From assembly GCF_017908035.1 (NCBI RefSeq), contig NZ_JAEQMU010000002.1, positions 496,001 to 560,000 on the forward strand: a DNA stretch of 64,000 nucleotides. Direction: 5' to 3'. The notes beneath the pieces were generated by a model. It saw nothing but the letters and a program-made list of their open reading frames with translations, was not told where the DNA came from and did not search any database. A program made the translations under genes and the position numbers. Shown here piece after piece: positions 8,753 to 17,145 of the stretch (position 1 is its first letter; every line of letters begins with the position of its first letter). Origin of the DNA: Sphingobacterium tabacisoli (lineage in GTDB: Bacteria > Bacteroidota > Bacteroidia > Sphingobacteriales > Sphingobacteriaceae).

Positions 8753-9100
8753 TTATTTATCTTTTTTAATTGACGTCTCTAATAATGTCTCCCCCCAGGC
8801 GTTTAATTTCCACAGTACTTCTACCAATTTGTCTCCAAGAGGTGTGAGTGAATACTCAACACGAGGTGGAAGTTCGTTGAAGCTTGCTTTTTGTAGGATA
8901 CCAGCTTGCTCAAGTTCTTTTAGCTGTTGGTTGAGCACACGCCTGTCTACTTTTGTAATTCCTCTTAATATTTCGCTTGGCCTTTTCTCGCCCTCATTTA
9001 TGCGCCATACAATGGGAACTTTCCATTTTCCACTAATGGCATTGACTGCAAATTCTAACGGACAAATTTTTTCTTCTATTGCTCTTTCCTTTGTTTTCAT
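8753..9100 (-). CDS. HxlR-family winged-helix transcriptional regulator
   Basis: A 115-residue regulator when started at the ATG at 9100, giving MKTKERAIEEKICPLE, the normal HxlR opening. The 31 in-frame codons upstream look non-coding. It has the family core: CPLEFAVNAISGKWKVPIVWRI, then RPSEILRGITKVDRRVLNQQLKELEQAGIL (recognition helix) and the VEYSLTPLGDKL wing. The Cys at position 13 is the one that senses quinones, aldehydes or disulfide stress in several HxlR/YodB members. It is divergent from the peroxiredoxin gene 155 bp away, so redox control of that gene is a reasonable inference. Confidence 0.9.
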   Translation of the reverse strand: MKTKERAIEEKICPLEFAVNAISGKWKVPIVWRINEGEKRPSEILRGITKVDRRVLNQQLKELEQAGILQKASFNELPPRVEYSLTPLGDKLVEVLWKLNAWGETLLETSIKKDK

Positions 9101-9218
9101 CAGTTGTTTTATTTTTTTATTGGATGATGAGAGCTCCCGCGATGTTATCGTGGTCGGTTTCACAAAATTGACTTTTTTATCCCATAGGGGCAATAATATG
9201 CGGTATTGTGGTTTCCAA

Positions 9219-9240
9219 TTTACTTTTAAAACTTTGTAAA
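9219..9240. promoter_or_regulatory. TTTAC-N12-GTAAA dyad, candidate HxlR operator
   Basis: Half-sites at 9219-9223 and 9236-9240 form an interrupted inverted repeat ending 15 bp before the peroxiredoxin ATG. HxlR/YodB regulators bind similar TAC...GTA dyads near their divergent targets. The link to the adjacent regulator is inference. Confidence 0.3.
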
Positions 9241-9255
9241 AATAATAAAGAAAAA

Positions 9256-9894
9256 ATGAAAAAATTAGCCGAACAGATTAATACCCTGAATGAAGGTTTA
9301 GCAGAGCAACTTCCAGTAGAAATTTTGGAGATATTTGGTAGATCAATTGCAGACTTGCAAGCTCAGAAATATAAAGAGAACAGCATTCTAGTAGGTCAGA
9401 CATTTCCTGAGTTTCGCTTACCCAATACCAACAATGAAGATATTGCGTTAAAAGACATTTTAAAAAGTGGTAAAGTGATTATTGCTTTCTTTCGTGGCAG
9501 TTGGTGCCCTTATTGTAACTTGGAGTTGAAGGCTTTACAGGAGAACCTAAAGGCGATCACCGATAGGAAAGCTACGCTTGTTGCGATTTCACCACAAACT
9601 ATTGCTCATAATGTGAGTATGAAAACGGACTGTCAGTTGGAGTATGAGTTGTTGACGGATAAGGATAACATATTGGCCAAGGATATAGGAATTAGTTTTG
9701 CTCTTCAAGAATATGTTATTCCAACTTACCAGGGGTTAGGAATAGATCTGTCGTTATACAATGGTAATTCAACTAATGAACTACCTATGCCCGCGGTTTT
9801 TTTGCTAGATACAGACGGTACTATTTTATATAAATTTGTAGAAGAAAATTATATGCAAAGAGTTGATATTGAAGAATTGATTGGAAACCTATGA
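9256..9894 (+). CDS. Peroxiredoxin-like (AhpC/TSA redoxin) protein
   Basis: A 212-residue cytoplasmic thioredoxin-fold protein, started at the ATG at 9256 behind a purine-rich AAAG/A-tract. The active site is RGSWCPYCNLELKAL, a CxxC in place of the single peroxidatic Cys of classic AhpC. It is preceded by GQTFPEFRLPNTNNEDIALKDIL and followed by TLVAISPQ and the C-terminal PAVFLLDTDGTILYKFVEENYMQRVDIEEL, typical of the peroxiredoxin-like family next to HxlR genes. It probably reduces hydroperoxides or acts as a thiol-disulfide reductase. Its stop overlaps the next start (ATGA), implying translational coupling. Confidence 0.88.
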   Translation: MKKLAEQINTLNEGLAEQLPVEILEIFGRSIADLQAQKYKENSILVGQTFPEFRLPNTNNEDIALKDILKSGKVIIAFFRGSWCPYCNLELKALQENLKAITDRKATLVAISPQTIAHNVSMKTDCQLEYELLTDKDNILAKDIGISFALQEYVIPTYQGLGIDLSLYNGNSTNELPMPAVFLLDTDGTILYKFVEENYMQRVDIEELIGNL

Positions 9895-10694
9895 GTGAAA
9901 GTAAACGAAAAGGAGCAAGAAGTACCAAAGATATTCCTGTAGAAATATTAGAACAGCTTAATCGCGGTGAGATTGAAACGGCCAACCTTGTGGAGTGGTT
10001 GGCCGTAGACCAAAGGCTCCTATTAGAGAATTTGTTGATTAGCAACAATCGGACGGTATATCTTGCGCCTATTTTGTCGAAAATCAATGATTTAGAGAAG
10101 AAGACGGTCAATACGATTAATGAAGTAATAGGAGTAACGATTTTCAAACAAGTTGTAGCTCATAATGATTATGAGTTCCTTGAGGTATTAGCGAACCATA
10201 AGGCCGATTTGATACGTTGTTGGGCTACCTATACGATTGGTCAGGATGAAAAACTCTCTATAGCGGAATCACTAAGTCGAATACAACCTTTTGCAGCAGA
10301 TCTTCATTTTGGGGTACGAGAGATTTGTTGGATGGCATTAAGAAATAAAATAGCTCAAAACCTGACTGAGAGTATTGATATACTTTCGGAATGGGCTAAG
10401 AGTTCTGATGATAATGTAAGGAGATTTGCTACCGAGGCTATTAGACCTCGCGGGGTATGGTGTACACATATTAACGAACTGAAGGAAAAACCGGAGCTGG
10501 CACTGCCGATATTAGAACGATTGAAAGCGGATAGCGCAAGGTATGTCCAAGATAGTGTTGGGAATTGGCTGAACGATGCCAGTAAAAGCCAGCCACAGTT
10601 TGTTAAGGAATTATGCAAACGATGGGAGAGTGAAAGTACGGGTAAGGAGACTGCGTACATAGTTAAGAAAGCACTAAGAACGATTAATAAATAA
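9891..10694 (+). CDS. HEAT-like-repeat DNA alkylation repair family protein (AlkC/AlkD-like)
   Basis: A 267-residue all-helical protein whose start overlaps the peroxiredoxin stop by 4 bp. The second half carries stacked two-helix repeats, including FGVREICWMALR, DDNVRRFATEAIRPRGVW, SARYVQDSVGNWLNDASK and ELCKRWESE. This pattern is characteristic of the AlkC/AlkD HEAT-repeat glycosylases, which excise N3- and N7-alkylpurines without base flipping. The basic opening (SKRKGARSTKDIP) would suit DNA contact. I cannot confirm the catalytic Trp/Asp set, so it may be a non-catalytic relative. Coupling to a peroxiredoxin under HxlR control suggests a combined electrophile or oxidant response. Confidence 0.75.
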   Translation: MSESKRKGARSTKDIPVEILEQLNRGEIETANLVEWLAVDQRLLLENLLISNNRTVYLAPILSKINDLEKKTVNTINEVIGVTIFKQVVAHNDYEFLEVLANHKADLIRCWATYTIGQDEKLSIAESLSRIQPFAADLHFGVREICWMALRNKIAQNLTESIDILSEWAKSSDDNVRRFATEAIRPRGVWCTHINELKEKPELALPILERLKADSARYVQDSVGNWLNDASKSQPQFVKELCKRWESESTGKETAYIVKKALRTINK

Positions 10695-10701
10695 TCTAGT
10701 A

Positions 10702-10741
10702 GCCTTCTTCTTGATCATCTCCAGGCGAGCTAGAAGGAGGC
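10702..10741. terminator. Imperfect hairpin between convergent genes
   Basis: GCCTTCTTCT (10702-10711) pairs with AGAAGGAGGC (10732-10741) through one wobble across a 20-nt loop, followed on the plus strand by CACTTTTTATTT. It is a weak intrinsic terminator candidate for the AlkD-like gene. Confidence 0.35.
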
Positions 10742-10747
10742 CACTTT

Positions 10748-11239
10748 TTATTTAGAAGCTTTTTTAATCAGTTTGAATGCCCATTCGTAGTGACTTGACG
10801 TGGCTGAGACGAGATAAGCTCCGAGAGAAGTGGTACCTGTCCATTTGTATTTTTTCTTCTCAAACAATTCTTCGTTTGTATGGCTTTTGATTATTTCTTG
10901 AATCTGATTATATGAGTTTATTAATCGTTGTCTTGTATCGCTTAGAGTTGAATGTTGACACTCTTCCCAAATCTTTTTGTTTAGTTCGGGTGTCTCTTTC
11001 CAGGAATAGCCTGTTGCAGGCATGGCTGGCTTTTCTCCTTCGCTACCAATTTTGTACCATTCGAGCATCAATAGGTGCCAATGATGTAGGTGACCTAAGA
11101 CATCGCGTACATTTCTATTCATCGTTCCCAGAGGGAATTCAGCTTTAGGGTCGGGAAGACTATCAATTAGGGACAATAGTTTGTTAAAGCTACTTTGACT
11201 CAGCGTGATTAAAGATTCTTTATTGGTGGGTCTTGCCAT
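10748..11239 (-). CDS. ClbS/DfsB family four-helix-bundle protein
   Basis: A 163-residue protein with the family opening MARPTNKESLITLSQSSFNKLLSLID, the metal-site-like NVRDVLGHLHHWHLLMLEWY, the PATGYSWKETPELN loop, and the closing YKWTGTTSLGAYLVSATSSHYEWAFKLIKK. The fold is DinB-like. ClbS inactivates colibactin by opening its cyclopropane, but most family members lie outside any genotoxin locus and are of unknown function. None of the neighbours here is biosynthetic, so a general detoxification or resistance role is more likely. The convergent gene on the left is the AlkD-like repair protein. Confidence 0.85.
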   Translation of the reverse strand: MARPTNKESLITLSQSSFNKLLSLIDSLPDPKAEFPLGTMNRNVRDVLGHLHHWHLLMLEWYKIGSEGEKPAMPATGYSWKETPELNKKIWEECQHSTLSDTRQRLINSYNQIQEIIKSHTNEELFEKKKYKWTGTTSLGAYLVSATSSHYEWAFKLIKKASK

Positions 11240-11478
11240 TATATTTGAGGTGTTTTCGTCATGAAATTATTAAAGTACTCCAGTTAAGCTATTAGGTTAA
11301 CAGGTTTGATTGTGCTCAGTTGCTGAATTACGCCTCAATTTAAAGAATAATTATTGATTTTTCTGTTAGGTAGATCATATTTGATTCTAACCATTAATCC
11401 TATGATCGCAATCTTTAGATCTATTTTTCTCCAAAGATTCTTGTGAGGTGGATGACGACATGCGTAGGTAAGATTAAG

Positions 11479-11486
11479 TATATTTG
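11479..11486 (+). promoter_or_regulatory. Candidate -7 box TATATTTG upstream of Crp/Fnr gene
   Basis: An exact TAnnTTTG match, 28 nt upstream of the ATG at 11514. No TTG at the standard distance was seen. Confidence 0.35.
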
Positions 11487-11513
11487 CAACATGAGGACTT
11501 CAAACTAAGGGGT

Positions 11514-12113
11514 ATGTACAGTGAAAAGGCGTTATCATTGTTGATTGAGCATTTCCAGGAACTGGTTTCTTTGGATAATCTGGCAATTGACAGTATTGTT
11601 ACTAAAGTTGATCTTATCAAACTTCGCAAGAAGGAGTTTCTTCTTGAAGAGGGACAGGTTTCCCGTCATATGCGATTTATAGTTGAAGGAAGCCTCCATG
11701 TTTATCATATTGACGAAAAAGGCAAGGAACACACAACGCAGTTAGGGATTGAAAATTGGTGGATTAATGACTTGTATAGTTATTTAAGCCAACAGCCTTC
11801 AAAAATGTTTATTCAGGCCAATGAGGACACAACAGTCCTGCAGATCAGTAAATCCAATTTAGAGCTGTTATATAAAGAAGTACCGGCGCTATCTGAGTTT
11901 TGGCGCTTGAAAATGCAAAATGCCTATGTCAACTTACAGGAGCGGACATTCGAACACGCACGCTTTGATGCTTATTCTAAGTACCGAGCTTTCGTTGGCC
12001 AGTACCGTAATATAGAACAACGTTTTCCGCAGTATATGATAGCTTCCTATCTAGGCATTACTGTTGAATATTTAAGCTATCTGAGAAAAAAACACCTAAC
12101 TGACCTTTCTTAA
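11514..12113 (+). CDS. Crp/Fnr-family transcriptional regulator
   Basis: A 199-residue regulator. I choose the ATG at 11514, preceded by AAGG, over a TTG at 11484. The N-terminal cyclic-nucleotide-binding fold (about residues 25-115) is recognisable from KKEFLLEEGQVSRHMRFIVEGSLHVYHIDEKGKEHTTQLGIENWW. It lacks the Arg of the cAMP phosphate-binding cassette, as usual in this Bacteroidota subgroup. The C-terminal HTH is short: FPQYMIASYLGITVEYLSYLRKKH. Such regulators generally activate the next gene, and here a barrel protein and DoxX follow on the same strand. No iron-sulfur cysteines are present, so it is not an Fnr oxygen sensor. Confidence 0.88.
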   Translation: MYSEKALSLLIEHFQELVSLDNLAIDSIVTKVDLIKLRKKEFLLEEGQVSRHMRFIVEGSLHVYHIDEKGKEHTTQLGIENWWINDLYSYLSQQPSKMFIQANEDTTVLQISKSNLELLYKEVPALSEFWRLKMQNAYVNLQERTFEHARFDAYSKYRAFVGQYRNIEQRFPQYMIASYLGITVEYLSYLRKKHLTDLS

Positions 12114-12153
12114 GAAATCTTAAGTTTATTAGGCTTCGAACAGGATAGTTTTG
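12109..12153 (+). promoter_or_regulatory. Dyad CTTAAG-AAAT-CTTAAG followed by -7 box TAGTTTTG
   Basis: The 16-bp symmetric element at 12109-12124 overlaps the stop codon of the Crp/Fnr gene. The TAnnTTTG box TAGTTTTG lies at 12146-12153, so the dyad centre is about 33 bp upstream of the box centre, and the downstream gene starts 26 bp later. The position suits binding by a dimeric activator such as the adjacent Crp/Fnr protein. The assignment is inference. Confidence 0.4.
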
Positions 12154-12178
12154 TCGACATAATTTCAAGCATTGAGAT

Positions 12179-12796
12179 ATGAAGATAAGACTACTTTTAA
12201 TAATGATTGCACTAATGACGCTTAAAACTAATGGACAGAAGCTTTCTTATACCCCCGACTTACTGTTAGGTAACCGCTCTTATGCTTACATGCATAATAT
12301 CAATTATCATTTTAACAGTTATTTAAAAATCAACAATTTGATTTTGTTTGATACAGAGTATGCTCATGATAAAGAGAATATCTTTTTCATCCGAAATACT
12401 TTGTCTTATAGCATCTCCAGAAAAATATCCTTTAATGCTGCTGTAGGTGTTAAAAATCCTGGTAAATTTTTTGGATTATTTGCACAATATCGTACGATTG
12501 GCTCTGATTATTCGCTATCCTACTCCATGGGTACTACCTATCAGCGTACGTTTACGCTCGAACAGTCGATTGCCTTTGAATATACCCCTAGTATCATAGA
12601 ACGGTTAGATGGATATTTTCATGTTTTGGCAATCGTCAATTTAGAACCGGGTAATTATCAAAGGGGGGTGCAACAAGTACAATTGGGACTTAAGCAGCAG
12701 CGATTAAACTATGGACTTGCTTTGAACTTAGACCAATGGAATAATAATGAAAAACAATTATATAACACGGGAATCTTTATAAAACACAATTTTTAA
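12179..12796 (+). CDS. Hypothetical secreted protein, probable small outer-membrane beta-barrel
   Basis: A 205-residue protein with an N-terminal signal peptide (about 19 residues, ending TNGQ). The rest is a series of alternating polar/hydrophobic strands rich in Tyr, Phe and Asn, with short turns, and it ends in TGIFIKHNF with C-terminal Phe, the usual signal for Bam-dependent barrel insertion. I do not recognise a named family. It lies between the Crp/Fnr regulator and a DoxX gene, 12 bp before the latter, so it is probably cotranscribed with DoxX and controlled by the regulator. Confidence 0.7.
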   Translation: MKIRLLLIMIALMTLKTNGQKLSYTPDLLLGNRSYAYMHNINYHFNSYLKINNLILFDTEYAHDKENIFFIRNTLSYSISRKISFNAAVGVKNPGKFFGLFAQYRTIGSDYSLSYSMGTTYQRTFTLEQSIAFEYTPSIIERLDGYFHVLAIVNLEPGNYQRGVQQVQLGLKQQRLNYGLALNLDQWNNNEKQLYNTGIFIKHNF

Positions 12797-12808
12797 ATAT
12801 TTAAAGCA

Positions 12809-13210
12809 ATGAATAGGAATATTGACTTAGGAATTTTTATTAGCAGAGTAGCCATTGGATTCACTATGCTAGTCTATGGGGTAAACAAGTTGGTGCATGG
12901 AATAGGTTTTATCACGGGTATGTTGCGTGATTTGGGGTTGCCTTCATTTTTGTCTTATGGTGTCTATTTAGGAGAGATCGTAGCACCTGTACTAATTATC
13001 ATCGGTTTCAGAACGCGGGTGGCAGGGCTTGTTTTTGCACTCAATTGTCTGACTGCTATAGTTCTTGCTCAGCGAGAGAATTTATTTAGAATTAATGATT
13101 TTGGGGGGTGGGCTTTAGAGTTACTGGTAATTTATATGTTGATGGGGGTGTGTTACTGGTTTACAGGAGCAGGTAAATATGCCGTTTCAACATCAAATAG
13201 ATGGGATTAA
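12809..13210 (+). CDS. DoxX family membrane protein
   Basis: A 133-residue four-helix inner-membrane protein. The first helix has ISRVAIGFTMLVYGVNKLVHG, then FLSYGVYLGEIVAPVLIIIGFRTRVAGLVFALNCLTAIVLAQ and a final LLVIYMLMGVCYWFTGAGKYAV. DoxX proteins occur as subunits of thiosulfate:quinone oxidoreductase and, more broadly, as redox-associated membrane proteins of unknown job. It lies 12 bp behind the barrel protein in the Crp/Fnr-linked run. A second, more divergent DoxX-like gene lies at 40255-40686. Confidence 0.88.
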   Translation: MNRNIDLGIFISRVAIGFTMLVYGVNKLVHGIGFITGMLRDLGLPSFLSYGVYLGEIVAPVLIIIGFRTRVAGLVFALNCLTAIVLAQRENLFRINDFGGWALELLVIYMLMGVCYWFTGAGKYAVSTSNRWD

Positions 13211-13223
13211 TGACCAAAAGGCT

Positions 13224-13267
13224 TTATATCCAAACCGGATACTACGTAACAAACGGTTTGGATATAA
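13224..13267. terminator. Bidirectional intrinsic terminator
   Basis: A perfect 14-bp stem, TTATATCCAAACCG (13224-13237) with CGGTTTGGATATAA (13254-13267), across a 16-nt loop, followed by a T-rich tract. It ends 1 bp before the stop codon of the convergent PLP enzyme, so it serves both genes. Confidence 0.8.
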
Positions 13268-13268
13268 T

Positions 13269-14453
13269 TTATATTTTTTCACATGCCTGGGAGAAATCCA
13301 GAATGAGGTCTTCAATGTTTTCTATGCCGACTGAAATCCGAAGCATTCCTTGATTTATACCGGCGACTTTTTTCTGTTCTGAAGAATGGTGCCCTCCCCA
13401 CATACTTGCCGGATGTACAATTAAAGATTCCACACCGCCAAGGCTTGCCGCATTGGCAAATATTTTTAAGTTTTTCAGGATTATCTGTGCATGTTTATAT
13501 TGTTCTTCTTCTGTCATGCCAGCAACTTCAATACATAGCATTCCTGTAAACCCTTTCATTTGTCTTTTTGCCAATTCATGCTGTGGGTGAGAAGGTAGAC
13601 CTACATAAGCAACCGATTTGATATAGTGGCTTTGTTCCAACCACTCCGCAAGTAGTTGGGCATTCTCATTTACTTGCTTGACCCGCATGGAAAGTGTTTT
13701 TAGACCTCGAAGTAATAACCACGAATCGAATGGGCTTAAACTCGCTCCCAAAACTAAAGACCGTCTCCAGGCGTTATGAATAAAATCTTTGGAGCCACAG
13801 ATTGCACCTGCGGTTAGGTCAGAATGTCCTCCCAAGTATTTGGTCGCGCTATGAACGACCACATCTATTCCAAATTCGGAAGGAGTCTGATTTATTGGAG
13901 AGGCAAAAGTATTGTCTACCATCGTTAAAATGCCTTTTTCTTTTCCTATTTTTCCAATGAATGAAAGGTCTGTAATATCTAGATTGGGGTTAGAAGGAGT
14001 TTCTATATAGATCAGTTTAGTGTTTGCTCTTATTGCTTTTATAAAAGCATCATTGTCTGTTTGGTTGACATAAGTGACCTGTACACCATAATCTGTTAAG
14101 AATTCCTTTAAAAAGAGAGAGGCACCTGAATAGTGCGATTGTTGAGCTACCACATGGTCTCCAGCCTTAACAGTAGCAAGTACAGCTGTGCTTATGGCTG
14201 CCATACCTGTGGCTAGAACAAGTGCATCTTCTGTCTTTTCCAATGAAGCTAAAATCGATGCGACTTGGCTATTGGTCGGGTTGCCGTGCCGGTGGTAAAA
14301 CTCAGGATATTTTGTTTCACTGGCCGCAATAATATATTCATCAAGATTGTCGCTGGCGAGGTATGTTGATGTTTGAAATATAGGAGTTACTACGGCGTTG
14401 GTCCGGTTGTACTCTTTTCCCATATGTATACTGTCGGTTTCTAATCTTGACAT
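13269..14453 (-). CDS. PLP-dependent trans-sulfuration enzyme (cystathionine gamma-synthase / gamma-lyase / methionine gamma-lyase family)
   Basis: A 394-residue fold-type I PLP enzyme. Visible landmarks are the RHGNPTN active-site loop, the cofactor-stacking Tyr in SHYSGA (about residue 108), Asp180 in MVDNTFASP, and the Schiff-base Lys205 in HSATKYLGGHSDLTAG. The C-terminal substrate Arg is in MLRISVGIEN. This Cys/Met metabolism family splits by small differences I cannot resolve here. Cystathionine gamma-synthase, cystathionine gamma-lyase and methionine gamma-lyase all remain possible. It is a single gene with no sulfur genes alongside, and its 5' region contains two hairpins. Confidence 0.85.
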   Translation of the reverse strand: MSRLETDSIHMGKEYNRTNAVVTPIFQTSTYLASDNLDEYIIAASETKYPEFYHRHGNPTNSQVASILASLEKTEDALVLATGMAAISTAVLATVKAGDHVVAQQSHYSGASLFLKEFLTDYGVQVTYVNQTDNDAFIKAIRANTKLIYIETPSNPNLDITDLSFIGKIGKEKGILTMVDNTFASPINQTPSEFGIDVVVHSATKYLGGHSDLTAGAICGSKDFIHNAWRRSLVLGASLSPFDSWLLLRGLKTLSMRVKQVNENAQLLAEWLEQSHYIKSVAYVGLPSHPQHELAKRQMKGFTGMLCIEVAGMTEEEQYKHAQIILKNLKIFANAASLGGVESLIVHPASMWGGHHSSEQKKVAGINQGMLRISVGIENIEDLILDFSQACEKI

Positions 14454-14487
14454 AGTTGAGGAGATTTAGTTAGGTTCTAATGTACGA

Positions 14488-14539
14488 ATAAATCAACGAA
14501 CTTGATTTATGAAAAAGATCATTAGCTACCCCTGCTAAT
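14488..14539 (-). promoter_or_regulatory. Two hairpins in the 5' region of the PLP gene
   Basis: ATAAATCAA (14488-14496) pairs with TTGATTTAT (14502-14510), and ATTAGC (14521-14526) pairs with GCTAAT (14534-14539). They lie 35-86 nt upstream of the PLP start on the minus strand. Neither is followed by a U-tract. They do not match the SAM riboswitch patterns I know. Confidence 0.35.
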
Positions 14540-14722
14540 ACTTTTTCTTTTAAGAATGTTAAGAAGATTGGAAGATATCGCATATTGAAATAGTTATTTT
14601 AATGCGCAGTAACATAGCTGTTTACTGTTTTTGTGAGAAAATAGCAGTAAAATCTGTAGCAAGTAACTTCGGTTTGTTCCTCTTTGCGCAACACCCTTAT
14701 GTATAATTAATCTAAATAAAAT

Positions 14723-17134
14723 ATGTTGAGAGTTACAGCGGTAGCGATTATATTTTTAATACACTTATCTTTTTTAGGGATCGCCCAAGACAATGGGAGT
14801 ATATTAGGTCGGGTTTTAAATAGTTCAAATACGGAGATACCATCTGCTTCGGTTAGCATAAAAGGATTAAAGTATGCTTGCAAAGCAGATCGTAATGGTG
14901 ACTATAAATTAACAGCTGTTCCGGCAGGTACATATATGTTGGTTGCTTCAGCAATGGGTTATAAGACACAGGAAGTAAAAATTAAGAGTAATGGCACAAC
15001 TCCCATAACATATGTTTTTATCCTCGAGACTGATCATCGGGAATTAGAACAAATCGATATTTTGGGAAGGTCAGAGACCGATGAGATTAATAGACAGGCC
15101 TATAATGTCACCGCTATAGATGCTAAGAAGCTAGCAAACACTACTATGGATATTGGTCAAGCGCTAAATCGTGTTTCTGGTGTGCGTATCCGAGAGAGTG
15201 GGGGGATGGGATCTAATATGAATATTTCTTTAAATGGGTTTTCTGGAAACCAGGTTAAAGTTTTTATTGATGGGTTGCCTATGAGTAACTTTGGGTCATC
15301 TTTTCAGTTAAATAATATTCCTATCAATTTTGCGGAGCGAGTCGAAGTGTATCGTGGAGTAGTGCCTGTTTGGTTAGGCGGCGATGCTTTGGGAGGAGCA
15401 ATCAATATTGTAACTAGAACTGATCCTGGAAAATATGTGGATGCTTCTTATTCTTACGGATCTTTTAATACGCACAAAACAAGTGTTAATGCGGGTTTTG
15501 TTGGAAAATCAGGATTAACCTTTCAATTAAATGCTTTTCAGAATTATTCTGATAATAATTACTGGGTCGATGTTGATATACTAAATGTAGACAGGGCAGA
15601 TAGGGAGAAATACCGGACTTATACTTATGACCAGCGGGTAAGACAGTTTCATAATAAGTATCATAATGAAACTTTGGTGGCTAATATTGGTGTCTCTAAT
15701 AAAAAATATGCTGATCAGCTTTTATTCGGGATTACCCTTGGACAGAATAAGAAAGAGATTCAGAATGGAAACCATATGAAAACGGTATATGGAGGGCGTG
15801 AATCGCTAGGAAATATCGTACAACCTAGCTTTAAATATGTGAAGAATAATCTTTTTACAGAAGGGTTGAACGTGAGTATGAGCGGACGCTATAATCTAGG
15901 AAAAGAGCGTACACTAGATACAGTCGCTAGAAGGTTCAATTGGGCAGGTGAGTCTGAACCCAAATATCCAGATAATCCCAATCAGAAAGGAGGGGAAGAC
16001 GAATTGCGCGACTACCGATATAGAAATAATAATTCGGTGTTTTCGGCAAATGTCAACTATACTTTTCATGAAAAACATAGTTTGATCTTAAATCATCAGT
16101 TTACTGGCTTCAATCGTAAAGGGTATAACAGCTTACAGCCCGATCTACTGGATAATAATATTCCGAATAAGACCTTTAAAAATATCACAGGTCTAGGTTA
16201 TGGTTATGCGATTAATACAAAATGGAATGTCAACGTGTTTACAAAGTATTATCATCAGAAAACGGTATCAAATACACTTAACAGTGGGACTATCGTACGT
16301 CAGGATACCAGTACAGGGTATGGTGGGTATGGCATTGCGACTACTTATTTCATTATTCCAGATTTACAGCTTAAAACTTCCTTCGAGCGGGCAATACGCT
16401 TGCCTGAAAATACGGAGCTTTTTGGTGATTTAGAAAACCAATCTCCTAATCCCAGATTGCGACCCGAAAGCAGTTATAATTTCAATTTTGGTATCAGCTA
16501 CTTCAAGAAGTTTGGTGACTCCCATCGTATGAGTATTGATGCAAATTATCTTTATAGAGATGCTAGGGATTTTATCAGACCATTTACAGGACAGGAAGAT
16601 GTCAATGGGAAGCGAAAAATGCAGTATGTGAATCTGCGCAAAGCGGTCAATAATAGTTTTGATATCAATATGCGTTATTATTATAAAAGCCTACTTTCTT
16701 TAGGAGGAACAATGACCTATCAAAATCTGCTTAATAATACGAAAGTGGAACCTAGTAAAATTGTCGAAAGTAGCATCTACAAGAATCGTTTGCCTAATAT
16801 ACCGTATACCTATGGCAATTTTGATGCGAATGTCTATTTTCAAGATTTCTTGGATAAAGGCGCGGTTCTCAATGTAGGGTATAACCTATTGTATGTACAT
16901 GATTTTTTCCTGGATTGGGCTAGTTATGCCACTCCCTCCGCACGGTTTGTGGTGCCCTCACAATTATCACATGACCTTAACTTAGTGTATACGCTAAAAT
17001 CAGGTAAATACAATATCGCCTTTGAATGTCTGAATTTTACAGATGCAAAACGTTATGACAACTTTGCTTTGCAAAAACCAGGTAGAAGTTTCAATCTTAA
17101 ACTCCGATACTTTATTAAAAACAATAACATTTAA
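14723..17134 (+). CDS. TonB-dependent receptor, XusA-like, with carboxypeptidase-like N-terminal domain
   Basis: An 803-residue outer-membrane receptor. It has a signal peptide (ends FLGIAQ), a CarboxypepD_reg-like domain (GSILGRVLNSSNTEIPSASVSIK, about residues 25-110), a plug with VSGVRIRESGGMGSNMNISLNGF and ERVEVYRGVVPVWLGGDALGGAINIVTR, and a barrel closing with QKPGRSFNLKLRYF. It starts an operon with a DUF4374 lipoprotein 11 bp downstream, the arrangement of XusA/XusB xenosiderophore uptake in Bacteroides. Its plug and the KPGRSF end closely resemble the receptor at 41944-44130, so the two are paralogues. The substrate is inferred to be a ferric siderophore. Confidence 0.88.
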   Translation: MLRVTAVAIIFLIHLSFLGIAQDNGSILGRVLNSSNTEIPSASVSIKGLKYACKADRNGDYKLTAVPAGTYMLVASAMGYKTQEVKIKSNGTTPITYVFILETDHRELEQIDILGRSETDEINRQAYNVTAIDAKKLANTTMDIGQALNRVSGVRIRESGGMGSNMNISLNGFSGNQVKVFIDGLPMSNFGSSFQLNNIPINFAERVEVYRGVVPVWLGGDALGGAINIVTRTDPGKYVDASYSYGSFNTHKTSVNAGFVGKSGLTFQLNAFQNYSDNNYWVDVDILNVDRADREKYRTYTYDQRVRQFHNKYHNETLVANIGVSNKKYADQLLFGITLGQNKKEIQNGNHMKTVYGGRESLGNIVQPSFKYVKNNLFTEGLNVSMSGRYNLGKERTLDTVARRFNWAGESEPKYPDNPNQKGGEDELRDYRYRNNNSVFSANVNYTFHEKHSLILNHQFTGFNRKGYNSLQPDLLDNNIPNKTFKNITGLGYGYAINTKWNVNVFTKYYHQKTVSNTLNSGTIVRQDTSTGYGGYGIATTYFIIPDLQLKTSFERAIRLPENTELFGDLENQSPNPRLRPESSYNFNFGISYFKKFGDSHRMSIDANYLYRDARDFIRPFTGQEDVNGKRKMQYVNLRKAVNNSFDINMRYYYKSLLSLGGTMTYQNLLNNTKVEPSKIVESSIYKNRLPNIPYTYGNFDANVYFQDFLDKGAVLNVGYNLLYVHDFFLDWASYATPSARFVVPSQLSHDLNLVYTLKSGKYNIAFECLNFTDAKRYDNFALQKPGRSFNLKLRYFIKNNNI

Positions 17135-17145
17135 TTATTATAATC

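Noticed and set aside
8745..9239. 164-aa plus-strand ORF
   Set aside because: It is antisense to the clear HxlR gene and has low-complexity Ser-rich composition typical of a shadow frame.
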